In this document: positions 12,538 to 25,700 of the stretch, in pieces
How the letters are laid out: each line of letters begins with the position of its first letter
Position numbering within the stretch: the first letter of the stretch is position 1
Origin: Pegea sp. RAD2-039
Taxonomy: Eukaryota > Chordata > Thaliacea > Salpida > Salpidae
DNA: 64,000 bases
Assembly: GCA_034620365.1 (NCBI GenBank)
Contig: JAQGEQ010000020.1
Span: 930,001-994,000 of the forward strand
Reading direction: 5' to 3'
Notes under the pieces: model-generated
Told to the model about the DNA's origin: nothing
Database searches by the model: none
What the model saw: the letters and a program-made list of their open reading frames with translations, nothing else
Made by a program: the position numbers and the translations under genes

Positions 12538-13750
12538 CTACTGTCGATTAAAGTCGAATGCGTCACTACGTCTTGCGTAGTTTCCTCGAAAACGTCTCGT
12601 TTCGGTAACTCTCGAGTCGTCCCGCATACAAACTTGACATCGACTGACGCGTTGTCGAAGATTACCTCTCATGAGGGTCTCTGAATCAGGAGTTCTGTGG
12701 AAGACAAAAGTAGTTTTCAATCAAATGGTTTTCTATATAACTTCACTCACGAAAATTGTTCATTGCGCATAATAGTAGCAAGCCAGAAACTATATCCGTT
12801 GCAATATTTGTTACAAGTGCCACGTCCATGACATTCAACAAATGGGGCAGCTCTGAAATCTTCTAAGCACGACCCAGGTGACTGAAGATCTTGTCCACTA
12901 CCTTCAGCCCCAGCACCAGTATGCTGAAAACAAGGTTAATAAAAAATGAAAGATAAACTTTATTTGCTGAGTCATGCGGCAGCCGAGTGTCTTCTTCAAC
13001 TATCTAATTACATCACGTCTGAGTTATATTTATAAAAAAGCCAGCGACTGTTTATTACACGCTCTAACGTCATTAAAGTTAATACTCCGAAGGCTAAAAT
13101 TTAGTTTAAATCAGTTAAACAAGCTTACCATAGCAAAGCTGTATCCGATCCATAAGCTAACCCAATTCTCTGGGCAATCTGGAATGATTTCATCTTGACT
13201 ATGAACAGCAATAGCGATTGAAGGGGTTTCACAAACAATACATCGGCTGATGTAAGGTTCAATATCCGCTCCTGCCACATTTTCAATTAGCAAGTAAATC
13301 GAGGGTTAGACACAACAACTTACCGGTGACAGACTCTTTTGATTCCGGCATCTCTTGTGGTGTAGTCAACCAGTAAGAGTAATCATTTCTTGATGCCACT
13401 CGGCAATTGTTTTCAAGATTACAATACATAAAAGGCATCGGACTGAATCGGCGAAGACAAGATCCAGCAGCACCTATTAACAACGGGCGTCAGTTTTTCA
13501 AGATAATTTGTTGGTGATGGAATGAGGAAAAACTCACCCAAATCTTGTCCATGAGGCAATTCATTTCCTTGCATAAACAGGAATGAATACCCGTCCCACA
13601 TCTTACGAAGCCCATAAGGACACTCTGGAATGTCAGTGGTCTGACTATGTCTGGTGATGAAGTTTCCATGGAAAAGGGCCGAAGCACCAGCAGGACCTTG
13701 GTCACCATCACGACCAGGAATACCGTCATTACCTCGTGCGCCTGGTCGAC
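12538..13750 (-). other. NC1 domain exons of the alpha-1-like chain (exons 39-43)
   Basis: Exons 13538-13750 (last Gly-X-Y triplets plus NC1 start at about residue 1521), 13324-13473, 13129-13271, 12751-12923 and 12538-12694. The two homologous halves each show the RC-x-VC pair: RCIVC at the end of the first half, RCQVC near the C-terminus. NC1 drives chain selection and hexamer assembly outside the cell. It has 13 cysteines rather than 12; the extra one is Cys1708 in TCNKYC, where related chains have a non-cysteine. The position aligned with sulfilimine Met93 is Lys1615 and that aligned with Lys211 is Met1733. After VCMR1749 the frame continues for 27 residues with [12 protein letters not shown] before TAG. 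An extra intron splits the last block at residue 1725; the alpha-2-like gene lacks it. Confidence 0.93.
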
Positions 13751-16700
13751 CTGAAAACCGATACTTAGTGATGAAGACATTGAAATAGGTTTTGCTCAAC
13801 CAACCTTGTGCTCCAGGTGGTCCTGGAGGGCCAGGCTCTCCCGACAAACCATTGAAACCATCGCTGCCGCTTGGACCAACATTTCCTTTTGCACCAGGTA
13901 AACCAATTTGACCACTTTTGCCGTCACTACCACGAGGTCCTCTTGGACCTTGTGGTCCTATTCGCCCAGGTTCTCCCTTTTCTCCGTAAATTACAGTTGG
14001 TATGGCATCGTCTCCTCTGGCACCGGCCGGACCTGAGAGGCAATAGTTGATTGAAAAGTTCAAATGAAAGTTCTTAGAAACCAACCTCGCTCTCCTTTCA
14101 TCCCAGGAACACCAGGGCTTCCAGGTAGTCCCATCTCACCAGTTTCGCCAGGAATACCCTCTAATCCCATTCTACCGGACTCTCCACGTTCACCGTCATC
14201 TCCTTGTAGCCCAGGAGATCCCGTCACTCCCTGATAAAAGAGCATTTTCAGAATAAAAAAAATTTCCGAAAAGCTTAATTAGTTTACTTCACGTCCGGGT
14301 TCTCCTTTTATGCCTTCTGGTCCGGGGAGTCCAACCATACCAACCAACCCTGGAGCACCTGTTTCTCCTCTTTCACCATCCAGCCCTCTTGGACCTCGTA
14401 ACCCAGGTTCTCCCTTTTCTCCTGAAAAACAATTTTTGTGGTCAGCAAACCTCAGCTTCACTCTGTAATTCTCTCTTACCAACGGAACCAATAAATCCTG
14501 GAGCTCCCGGAGCACCTCTCTGCCCTTTAGTTGAGAATCCTCTTTCGCCTTTTATACCAGGTCTTCCAATCGAGCCATCAATACCAGCTGGTCCAATGTC
14601 ACCTTTTTCACCAGATGGTCCAGGTGGACCCTGGTCAAGTATTGTTAATGTAAACTCAAATCTAATGAGTTAAGCCAACTGACTTGTTCTCCGGGTTCCC
14701 CTCTGGCACCTCGACCACCTCGTGGACCTGGTTGTCCTTTGCGACCAGGTAGTCCCATTACAGATTCACCAGCAGGACCACGATCACCTTTTTCACCACG
14801 CTCACCGTCCAAGCCTTTTGGACCATCAATACCAGGCTGCCCACTACGTCCATTAGCACCAGGGTTACCTACATGAAAACCAGTTTCATAAATCATTTAT
14901 TACATTAGAGATTCAGTTCAGACGTACCCGGAAATCCTTTTTCTCCTTTTGAACCTGGGATTCCCTCTAGACCAGGTACACCAGGAGGACCAACTGGTCC
15001 TTGTCTTCCACTTGTACCTGGTAGGCCAGTTTCGCCCTTTCGACCTGGCTGGCCAGGCTTTCCATCTTTACCAGGTGGACCAGGATTGCCAGCTTCTCCG
15101 GGACGACCTTCTATCCCATCCATACCGTCCGAGCCCTGAAAAGTATCGTAAGGTTAACTGAAGTCAGAATACTTTTCTCTTTAAAATCTACTTACTGGCA
15201 TTCCTTTTTCTCCTCTTGCACCAGGAACAAAGCTTGCTGGACCAGAAGGTCCTCTGTCACCTTTTTTGCCTGGTTTTCCAGATGCGCCAGTAGGACCATC
15301 AGCACCACGATTACCTTTGGGACCTGCCCGACCAGGAAGACCGATATCTCCTTTGTCACCTTGTCTGCCTGTAATGTTCTAAGTTAGTGACAACATTTGT
15401 GCAAATACTGGCAGAAAGTACCTGGTACGCCATTAGAGCCTGGTTCACCATCATTACCATCAACACCATCACTACCATCTTCACCCTTGGGCCCTGGTTG
15501 TCCGCGATCACCTCTATTACCTTTTGGGCCTCTTTCACCTGATCTGCCCCTGTCACCCCGATCGCCTTGTTCACCTTGACAACGCTTTGTAAGAATTTTG
15601 ACGTGAAGTAAAATTTTTGGATACCTTGAATGGGTTTTTGTTCCAATAAGTTCTCTGGAATTGAGTCCCCCTTTTCACCCTTCATTCCATCGTAACCACT
15701 TGGTCCAGTGTCACCTTTCTCGCCTGTTAATCCATTGCGACCAGGCATTCCATCCATACCAGGGCTTCCTGTGAGTCCTCGTAAACCAATATCACCTACA
15801 TTTGTGATTGAATTATTAAAAAAGCTTTAAACATGACAACAAAAGTCGACTTGACGACGGAAATACCTTTTGGACCTCGTGAACCAGGGTTTCCATCTCT
15901 TCCACTTAGACCATCCTTTCCCCTGGGTCCAGGTTGACCATCTGCACCATCTTGTCCAGGCATACCAGAAAGTCCTTGTGGACCAGGTCCTCCAGGAGAT
16001 CCATCATTTCCTGGCTCTCCAGTTAGCCCAGGCTCTCCCTTGACCTCGATTCCATTCTCGCCAGGTGAGCCTCTAGGGCCAGTTGGTCCACGAGAACCTT
16101 CAAAAGTTGACTGATTGCAGTTACAGTCAACTTGTAGCCATAAATATCACCTTTAAATCCAATTCTCCCGCTTTCTCCTTTTTTGCCTGCAGGGCCAGCG
16201 ATAGATTTACCAGGTTCGCCCTTTTGACCTAAAGGTCCTGGTAGACCAGAAAAGCCCTGTGCCCCTGTAGAAGGTAATTGTCAGGAAAGACATCTTAAAA
16301 AAGTTGTTTAATTACCTTCTCGACCAGAGTCACCTACAGCACCCGGTAAGCCTGGTGGACCAGGACGTCCAGGTAATCCCATCTGTCCATTTGCTCCAGG
16401 CTCTCCTTTTTCTCCAGGTTTTCCATTTTTACCGCGTTTCCCAGGGTATCCTTTACCATCTCTACCCTGCATTACAACCGCTGCTAGTTACAAAACTATT
16501 TTACGACCCAACAAACTTACAGATAGTCCAGGCATTCCTTTTGAGCCGTCAATACCAGGCTCACCAGGGGGACCTCGACGTCCCTGGGGACCAGTCAAAC
16601 CATCAGACCCAGGACTACCCTTTTTACCAGGTGATCCCTTAATACCTCGTCCAGGACGACCAGGGAACCCACGGTTACCCTTCATACCAGATAACCCATC

Positions 16701-19700
16701 AAGTCCAGATTCGCCTTTGTCACCTAGCCAATAATTATCATCAAATATCAGATTTCAGTTTATAAATTTAGATTTACCTTTTCTTCCTTCTTGTCCGGGT
16801 GGTCCATCAGCACCATCACGTCCCGGGTTACCCTTTGGACCATCTGGTCCCTTAGCTCCGACTGCAGTGGCAGGCTCACCTTTTTTACCTTTGATGCAGA
16901 ATCAATTAAAACAAGCTTTAAAATCAGACTGCGAGCTACTTACCAATTGGTCCGCGAACTCCGGGTTCACCAGGTTGCCCTCTCGCCCCTTGTTCACCCT
17001 TTAATCCTGGAGCACCTTTAATGGACTTTCCATCTAATCCTGGCATTCCCGGACTTCCAGGGCGACCAATAATCCCAGTTAGACCTATAGGTCCTTCTTC
17101 TCCCTTGCTACCAGGTTGTCCTTGAGAACCTTTTTCACCTGGCCTTCCATCCCTAGCAAACAATTTGAAATGTTTTGTAAATAACTATTTAGTTTCAAAG
17201 TTACCTTCCAGCAGCACCAGGAGCTCCAGCTTCTCCTGGCTCTCCTTGAGGACCTGAGAAACCTAAAGACAAGTTTGGTAAACATCGAGTAAAAAAAGTG
17301 GAGACATTACCTTTCTCCCCTATAATTTCTTGATAAAGCAGTTCCCCTTTATTTCCTTTTTCGCCAATAGACCCTGACTGACCTGGTTGACCAGGATCAC
17401 CCTGGAAATAGATAAACAACAATAACTAAAATTTATTTACTCATTTACCATTCAACACTTACAGCTTCTCCTGGATACCCAGAAAAGCCTATAAAGCCTT
17501 TTAGGCCCATTTCGCCCTTTTCACCACGCTCTCCCATATCACCAGGAGTTCCAGATATTCCTTGCATACCTTTTTGACCAGGTTCACCTTTTGGACCGAT
17601 AGGACATGCCCCACATTCATCACCCTTCGGGCCCCGAGGTCCTCTTCGACCTGATTTATTTTGAAGTTAGAAAAAGTGAAAATCAATTTTAACAATACCT
17701 TCTCTTCCATCAATTCCAGGTTCTCCACGAGACCCTTGCGGACCAGGAGGACCATCTGACCCAACTGTGACATTTCTGTCTATTCTAGCATCTCTCCCTG
17801 GTTCACCCTTTCTACCGGGAGTTCCTGGTCGACCAGAAGCACCAGTTAGGCCCCTGAGACCTGGCTCTCCAGGAGATCCAATTCCCATTTTCCCTTTTTC
17901 TCCTGGGACACCTTTTTCTCCGGGGGGACCACGGTCACCATCCAAACCAAATCCACCTATGAATTTAGCAAAATTTTATTTTTTGAACTTCAATGATTAA
18001 ATTAATTTTTCTAAATTTTGAGATCATCTAACTTACCCATACTCCCCTTTTCTCCGTCAACTCCGGGAGGACCGGGAAATCCTCGTCCAGGGTTACCTTT
18101 TGGACCTTGAGATCCGTGCTTTCCTGGATTTCCTGGTAATCCCCTTAACCCGTTCTGACCAGGCTCCCCTGAAGGACCAGTCAACCCAGTCACTCCAGGG
18201 CTTCCTGGGCGTCCAGGTGAACCTTTTGGCCCAATCATTCCCTTAGTGCCCTACAAACACAGAAAAGTTAATGATTGTAAGTTTAAGCTTAAATACAAAA
18301 ATAGAAACTGTTTAAAACCCAATTTGAAAAAGAAATTATTTGTTTAGAAAATTGTAGAAAAATCAAAGTTCTACAAGCTTACTGGTATGCCTGAGTCACC
18401 AGGTTGCCCTTGTAGACCCCTTTCTCCTTTATTTCCTTTTACTCCGTTACGACCTGGGATTCCAGATGCTCCGGTGTTCCCCTTTTCACCCTAATTATGT
18501 GAAAGATTTTTGAAATTTGAACATGGCTGTAGCAAATCATGACTTACATCCATTCCGTTGATACCAGGAATACCAGGTTTGCCAATTTTCGTTCCCTAAG
18601 GTTTTATAACATTTTGTAAAATATTTGACGGGTAGATTGATCTTAAGTGCTTACCTGCGGTCCAGGAGGTCCCATCTCTCCCTTGTCACCCCTTGGGCCA
18701 ATCAGACCTTTCTCACCCTGTCACAAATACCAAATTTTTTTAACTCTTTTTTCTTTAATTGTAGTGATAGTAAATACCTTCATTCCATCAAGACCAGTTT
18801 TTCCTTTAGAACCAGGTTTTCCTCTATCTCCCTGCATATAAAAACAGATAGTATTTTTTTCTTTATTTAAGCATCAAGCAACTATTTGATGATTTACAAG
18901 ATTAGTTTCAACAAAAATTAAGAAACTATTTACCGGTTCTCCTGGCTCGCCTTTATTCTGTAAATAGAATAAATAATCAAACTTGTTTGAAAAAAATTTT
19001 AAATTTGACATTTAAAGAACAATTTATAAAATCTATTTCAAAATAAACTTGTGTTGATTGAAACAAACCCTCAGCTAAAAAGAAGCATCATTGCATCTTG
19101 ATAACGTTGATCAATATTTGCATCACGTCGTAAAATCTATCTTTTATGACAACTTGTTACTTACTTCTTCACAGGCTGTTTGCTCGGTGTAAGGATCTCC
19201 CACAGTATCACCTCTCTCACCCTTGTTTCCCTGATAAGGTATAACAGGCTCTTTATAATAACTTGCGCAACTATTGTTGTTCTCAATAACTGAATGTTTG
19301 TACTCAGTAGACCCTTGGTTTCACGAAACCCTTATAAGACCCTCTTAGGATTTTGATTTTTTTGGAAGTCTATATTTTGATGAGTAAAATCAGCAAGGCT
19401 AAAAGCAGAAGCAATAGTTGCAAAAGCAGAAAGCTAATTGATGTTGCAATGATTGTACTATTGGATCATTAAAGATCAAAGTGAAGTGATTTCTGGTGCT
19501 TCTGTAGAACAGTAGAAGAAATAAACACGTACTACTATCGCGTCAGTACTTCCAATTTGTGAACCAACACCGCCAACACTTCCTAATGCGTTTCCCGGTT
19601 CGCCTCTTTCACCCTTCAAGCGATAAGCCATGCAGAATAAAAAGTGTTGATTACTTTACAATTACTCAGTAATCTTTATTTATTCATTAAATTACCCTAA

Positions 19701-22700
19701 ACTGTGCAGCCTCATTTAAATCAAGCATGAATTCATGTCACACATAAATAAGAAATACGGAAACAACCTACAGTTTTCGTATTTCATTTCACCTGCATGC
19801 AAACAGACTTAGCAATACCATGAGCGCTGCAGAAGCTTGCACAGTAATTTTCATAGATGGTACACAGGCAGGTGAATATTAACACACATTCATTAAAAGA
19901 CAAATAATTATAAACAAGCAAAACATGTGGTCATCACTGATATACATTCCATGTGATTTAAATACACTTATAAGATAATCTACGATTAGACTAGTTGTAA
20001 TGATTATTCAACTTTTGTAGATAATCATTGATTCGAATTATGAAAAGAAACTTTGAATAATTACAAATTATGCAAACATAAATTTGATTGGTTGGTGATC
20101 GAAATACATGCTTCAATAATTGAAATAAGGAATTGTTCCAAATCAGTGAAAAGACAAACATTTTCGTGGTACTAGTGGTGAATACTCTAGAACAGGTAAA
20201 AGCATAAAATTTAATAGCATAAATGGATACATAAAAGCAAAGTCAAGCGCTAAATGCAAGCTGGATCTTATGATTATTATCATCTACCGGTGGAAAGTTT
20301 ACCATTTTCAATGAATAAGTTTGAGCAATTTTAGTCTTGCTTGCTTGTGTTTTTTACATAAAGATTGTTGAAACTGAAAAATATTGTATTGAGTAACGAT
20401 CTATTAGTAAGGTTGGGGTCCTTCTACTGGAGTTACAAACATTCAATTAATGAAACAAACAGATACACTTAGCACATCAAATATTCTTTATGAGTATATT
20501 AATATTTAAGACTACTTACTACTTCCACTAGTTAAGCTAATAACGAAATTAATAATAAAGAATAAAAAAAAATTATTTAATTAAATTGAAAGTTTGTTAG
20601 TTATAAAGTATTAGATAAATATTTAACTACAACAGAATAAATATTTTTTTATATCTTTGTTATGGTTGTAAACTTTATTTATAATTTATTTAAAACTATA
20701 AAATTAAATATCATTTCAGAGCTATAAACAAAATATTTATAAAAGAATAATATATTATTTTAAAATATATATATAAATAATAACTTAGATAATATTTTTA
20801 CAATACAAATGTTTTATTTTAAACAATAAATCATATTATTAAACCATAATTGTTAAAATGAATAATTTCACTGAATTGAAAACACACCTTTTGTCCTATA
20901 GTACCCGTTGTGGTTTGACCAGGTGGGCCCTAAAATAGTTACAATTTCGAATGTTAAAAATGAATAGAAATCTTAATCAAGTTTGGAATTCAGTTTAGAT
21001 GCAGAGACTCACAGTATTTCCTTTAATTCCTGGCTCTCCAGGTGGACCCTAAAAGCAACAGGCATTTTTAATCAAAGGTAAACAATCTTTGAAACTTTAA
21101 AAGTTGGAAAGGACTTGCAAAAACTTTATATTCCCTGAATACTTACTGGGGGGCCCATACGTCCACGGGGACCTTGCGGACCAGTATCCCCTTTTTCGCC
21201 ATCTCTTCCCTGAAATCAATTTGAAAATTTAATAACATGAAATAAATATTTTCAACAAAGATGGTGTTACCGGATTTCCAGAGAAGCCCTGTTCGCCTGG
21301 TTGTCCTTTGGTGCCGGGGACTCTGTTAATAATATCTCCTCTTTCACCCTGTTAAGTAGTTCTTGTTAATATACGTGAATACGTCTGATGAATGATTTAA
21401 ACAACCTTTTGGCCTTTTACACCATCTCTTCCAGAAATTCCAACCTTTCCAGGAAAACCAGACGGCCCCATCGGACCTGTATCTCCCTATTGATAAAACA
21501 AATTAATCAAATTTTACACAAAAAAAGACTTTACGCTCTATCAGTAAAGATCACATGGTTAAGATCAGCAGATAATATTCAGATACAAGAGACTCACTTT
21601 TGATCCGTTACATCCTGGAATACCTTGAGGACCTTCAGGACCTGGGTATCCAGGTATACCCTGAATAACAGAAGACATTGCTAATTATTTTCTGATTACT
21701 CATTAACATCTTTTTTGTACTTACTGGATTTCCGGGATAACCTGGGTTGCCAGCATAACCTTGAGGTCCCTAAATTTAATTTTTAATTTAAACCATGGAA
21801 TTTAAACTATATTTTGATAATCTTATAACTCACTCTGGAACCTTTATCTCCCTGTTCGCCGTCTTTTCCGTTTAAACCCTATTAAAATTGATATTAAAGA
21901 TATTTGAAATTACAAATTTCACAAAAATAAGCACGGATGAAACTTACTGGAAAGCCTCTGACACCTGAGGGGCCCTCGGGTCCTTGGTAACCAGGAGGCC
22001 CTGCAGCCCCCTCGATCCCACGAAATCCGCGTTCTCCCTGTGATGAATTAACTTTGTGACGTCATTGTTTACAACTTTAAAAATTGGTTAATAAATTCAC
22101 AAAACAAACCCGTTCGCCTTTGGTAGCATTGCAGTAGAACACATTTCTGTTACAAGCACTTGTCCTAGAATATCGCTAAAAAATATTTCTGTTAAGCAAA
22201 TTGTTTTTCCAAAACCAAAAAATTAATAAAATTATCCGAAAACTAACCTAGCGTTTTACTATATTATGAATAATTATGAATAAATTCAAGCAAAGTTATA
22301 GACACATTTGACAAAGTTTACCGATTTCTTTTTATTTCACAAAATGAGAAAAACTTTCGGATTTAGACAACTATCGACTCAGCCAGCGCCGCGAATTTAT
22401 TCAAAGAAAAGCTGATTAACTATCATAAAAATCATAAAACAGAAAATCAATTTAAGAACAAAGAATAGAATAAAGAAATTGCTTTTATTGTAAGTTTAAC
22501 ATTTTGTGTGTTTTGATTCTTAAGTTTATAACAATATCTTTAAAGAAATTTGACAAATGTAAACAGATGTATTTTATTATTTTGATATAAAAGAACCACA
22601 CTATTGTTCTTATATTGTTGTAAATATCTGTATAACATAAAAACAAATCAAAATATATATCAAATAGGTTACCTTTGCTTCTGTTGCAGCTATAGAAAAC

Positions 22701-22738
22701 AGTAAGACCGCGGTGATAAAAATTCTTGCAGTCTCCAT
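12538..22738 (-). CDS. COL4A1: Collagen IV alpha-1-like chain, 43 exons, complete
   Basis: Basement-membrane network collagen: signal peptide, Cys-containing 7S segment, long interrupted Gly-X-Y helix, then the C-terminal NC1 domain. The 43 exons run from ATG at 22738 to TAG at 12540-12538 and sum to 5331 bp (1776 aa, against roughly 1670-1710 in vertebrates). Exon coordinates are given in the four segment entries for this gene. NC1 features place it with alpha-1-type chains: [16 protein letters not shown] and CHGRGTC, where the neighbouring gene has NDKSYWL and a longer ECNGARGHC. It should form heterotrimers with the product of the divergent gene at 35941-44540. Oddities are a 13th NC1 cysteine, loss of the sulfilimine residues, a 27-residue basic C-terminal tail, and a 24-bp exon. 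The alpha-1 assignment is by motif only. Confidence 0.95.
13538..18250 (-). other. Alpha-1-like triple helix, exons 19-39 (mostly split glycine codons)
   Basis: Exons: 18037-18250, 17699-17956, 17463-17650, 17311-17401, 17205-17262, 16944-17152, 16778-16888, 16521-16723, 16316-16466, 16151-16264, 15867-16097, 15625-15795, 15422-15574, 15196-15368, 14928-15135, 14684-14868, 14480-14630, 14288-14421, 14086-14230, 13805-14032, 13538-13750. Of exons 20-39, 14 begin inside a glycine codon (G|GN), five with an intact Gly, and one (17205/17152 junction) inside Arg. Interruptions of Gly-X-Y include a long one in exon 15625-15795 ([13 protein letters not shown]), one with two cysteines at [10 protein letters not shown] (exon 17463-17650), and [12 protein letters not shown] in 13805-14032. 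Confidence 0.93.
18383..22037 (-). other. Alpha-1-like triple helix, exons 3-18 (phase-0 exons)
   Basis: Exons: 21948-22037, 21834-21878, 21725-21769, 21598-21660, 21406-21486, 21271-21348, 21147-21209, 21013-21048, 20888-20929, 19533-19613, 19165-19230, 18934-18957, 18778-18831, 18655-18717, 18548-18595, 18383-18490. All are phase 0, and all but the 24-bp exon 14 (18934-18957) begin with an intact Gly codon. Several lengths are multiples of 9 bp (45, 54, 63, 81, 90, 108). Exon 6 carries GCNGSK, a cysteine near the helix start. Exons 8 and 13 have RGD next to interruptions. The intron at 19614-20887 is the longest of the gene and no further collagen exon was seen inside it. Confidence 0.92.
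22110..22738 (-). other. Signal peptide and 7S cysteine exons of the alpha-1-like chain
   Basis: Exon 1 coding 22673-22738 gives [20 protein letters not shown], a secretory signal. Exon 2 (22110-22175) gives a short non-helical segment with two cysteines ([11 protein letters not shown]) leading into KGER, the start of Gly-X-Y. In collagen IV such N-terminal cysteines join four protomers in the 7S box. The ATG at 22738 is the only in-frame start ahead of the leader. The 497-bp intron 1 contains no other coding sequence that I can see. Confidence 0.88.
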
Positions 22739-25700
22739 GTTAAAGGTACACTCTTGGTACCAAAAACTTAGTGAAAATACAAATTTGTGCGCAAAGAGTC
22801 GACTTAAGGTCGGAGACTGTTTTTCCTAAGCCTAAAACCAACAATAACAATTCCTTGAATAAAAAAAAAAGATCAGCTCGTTAAAAATAGCTTGGCGAGA
22901 AAAAAGTTATCGAAAGTCTGCAGACAAGAGCTTTCTGACTCGATGCGGCTTCAATGAAACGTTAACTTCGAATGTGAACGCCTGGTAAATGAGCTGCCAG
23001 CCGATTAAAGTTTTACTGAAAGAATAAAAAGGAAACGACTCCGAGAAAGGCTTGGTGCGGCTCATACTGCCTTTTTCTTTTTCTGAGTTCAGATAAAAAA
23101 GAAACAGTCGGACGAAGAGCAAACGATAAAATAAAAGCGATCGAAAGAGGAAATTATTCTCTAGCCTTGAGGCGGAGTTTTCCTCCTAAATAATGTGAAA
23201 CTAATCAAGAAAATGCGTTCATAAATTGGGCGTAGTTTTAGTTGAAATTCATTACGAAAAGTTCAGGAAAAACATTTTTGACAGTGAACCTGTGAAGTAG
23301 CAAGATTTCATTATTCGACCTTCAAATTTTTGCTTTGCTAAACTGTATTTTAAAATATCATATGCGATAAAAGTTGAAACGGGAAAATACTTAACATAAT
23401 AAAAGCAAATAGATAACTCAAAAACCCCTCTCGTAAACTAGTCCTGTAAATGACTATTTGGTCGCTAAGGTATTTTCTTAAAATTTGCTTTATAGTCACA
23501 TAGCAATGAACAAAGTAATGTTACCAGAACAACATTTGCGTACAATAGTCGCCAGTGAAGAAAGCTCATAAGCTTGTAGACGGAATTTTTACTGTCGCTA
23601 TTAAACCGGAAACCAACTTATGAAGTTTATCAACGGAGAAACTGAACCTTCAGCGGCTATGCAAAAAAGCCCAAGTAGGCCTAAACCATCGGATGGTCGG
23701 GTTTAAAATGGTTGGTGGGCGCGGCTCAGTAGGTTTCCTGCAGAAATATCTGCTATTAACTTCCTACAAATTCTAAGGGTTTTTAGACTTGATTTTTGTA
23801 TACGAGTATATTTCAAAAGCATTTGTTTTGAACAATAAAAGAAAAATTAATCCCAACATAGTGAATAATATCAATTGTTAGTCGGTCATTAGTTGTAAGC
23901 GCTTAAAAGATACTACAAGCAACTTTTCATCTTTCAAGACTTCATAGTAATATAGATTATGGTAGATTTGCAAGTAAGTTATATCTAAAGGTGTTAAAGT
24001 TAATCTCTAATCTGTTTTCAATTACACTTTTTCTTATCAAAGACTCACACTACCTTATATGGTCATTTGTAAACTTTGAGCTCGCAACAAAGATATTGAC
24101 GGTGACAAATTGAGAGATAACTTCATCACGTAACTAGTCAAAAAGAATCGCCTGAGGTTAAATAAGAGCAGTTTGAGTCATGTTAGATATTCAGCCAGAC
24201 ACGACTGCTAGTTTGTAACTCTACTGAAAAGATCCCACGTGTTAGAGTCTACGCAAAACATTGTGATTAAAGTTTTGGCAACTGATGACATTATTGTTAG
24301 TAAAGACAGAAAACAGTGAACACGACTTCAATCGAATCAGCTCATACAACAACTACTTTCTCTCTCTTCGTTTGCAAACCAACATTTCTTTATCTACGTC
24401 AAGTGAGAAAAGTGATCTGACTTTTGTAGAAAAAAACTCAGTTTTGTGAATAATTTTTCAATTGTTGTGCAAAGTCTCATTTGCTTTTACAAGCTAAATA
24501 ATCGGAATGAAATCTAGTAAATTAAATACAACTGTTGAAACGTTTATATTCCCTTACATGGCGCGATAAAGTTTGATCTGATTAAAATCAGGAGCACTGT
24601 ATCTAATGACCATATATGGAATTAGTTTCTAACTGCCTTGTCATAAGATAGAATGAATGATTTACAAACAAAAATACGATTGAGTTTCTTATATTAAATA
24701 TTTATCAGATTAAATCTTGATTGAAACTCAGTGAAGCCACTGATACAGTTCAAAAGATAAATTGATAAAATCAGAATGAATGATTTTATATCAGAGCAGT
24801 TTATTATTGAATATAGATTTTAAGTTTTTGTATTTATTACAAAATATTCATTAAACTTACATGATACATTGAATTACTTGAACAACAAATTATCTTTGTT
24901 CACCAACAAAACAACTTTTTCACCAACGATTAGTTTCATTCTTTCTTTAACCAAATCCGTTTGTTCCTTAAGTTTGTTTTTACTTAAGTAAATTGATCAA
25001 GAAACAATCTGGTACAGGTTGTTTGTTGTAGAATAAATATTTACTCACAAAAATTTAATATTTATCGGAAATTTTAAAGTTTTCATTCTGATAGAAAAAG
25101 TCGTGATATACGTTGCTCTGGTTTTAAAGATAATAGATAATTTGAAGCTTTGGTAATTTTCATAGTTACAAACATGAAAATACAATTATACAAACAAAGT
25201 GACCATAGCTCTTTTAACTGTCAACCAAAGAACCTATGTAACTTTCAACACATAGCTATTTCTGTGAGATAACTTGAGATTAGAAAATTATCGGCTTATT
25301 TATGTTCGATTCTTGACTCCTTAGCAATTAAGCATGATTTACTTGGCAGTAAAATGGTTTGAAATACAAGGAACAGAAAATATCACATGACTCTAAACAT
25401 TGATATTAGGCTTAATAAAAATGTAGTTTTATTTTCATAAAAAACTTTAAGATGTGAAGTAAAGATGATATTTAACAAAAAGTTTTTTTTATAATTAAAG
25501 CCAATTTAGAAAAATATACTTTTGTACATTAGCTGTTTACTGACAGGTTAGAGTTTAAAGGCAAAAACCGTACTCAGCAGAGCTTTTAATAAGAGATCAT
25601 TAAAATATTTCTTATGTTCATCATTTACAATGGATTTTTAAAATTGTTTCAAGGCAATTAAACAATATAAAATTGTTTTTTTCTTATTCTTTTATGAACT

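Noticed and set aside
13111-18870. Long plus-strand and off-frame minus frames across the alpha-1-like gene
   Set aside because: They are shadows of the Gly-X-Y coding sequence (antisense frames rich in Pro/Leu/Ser). The spliced minus-strand gene explains the whole region.
25295-25325. GTTCGATTC resembling a T-loop
   Set aside because: No matching A box or cloverleaf stems upstream.
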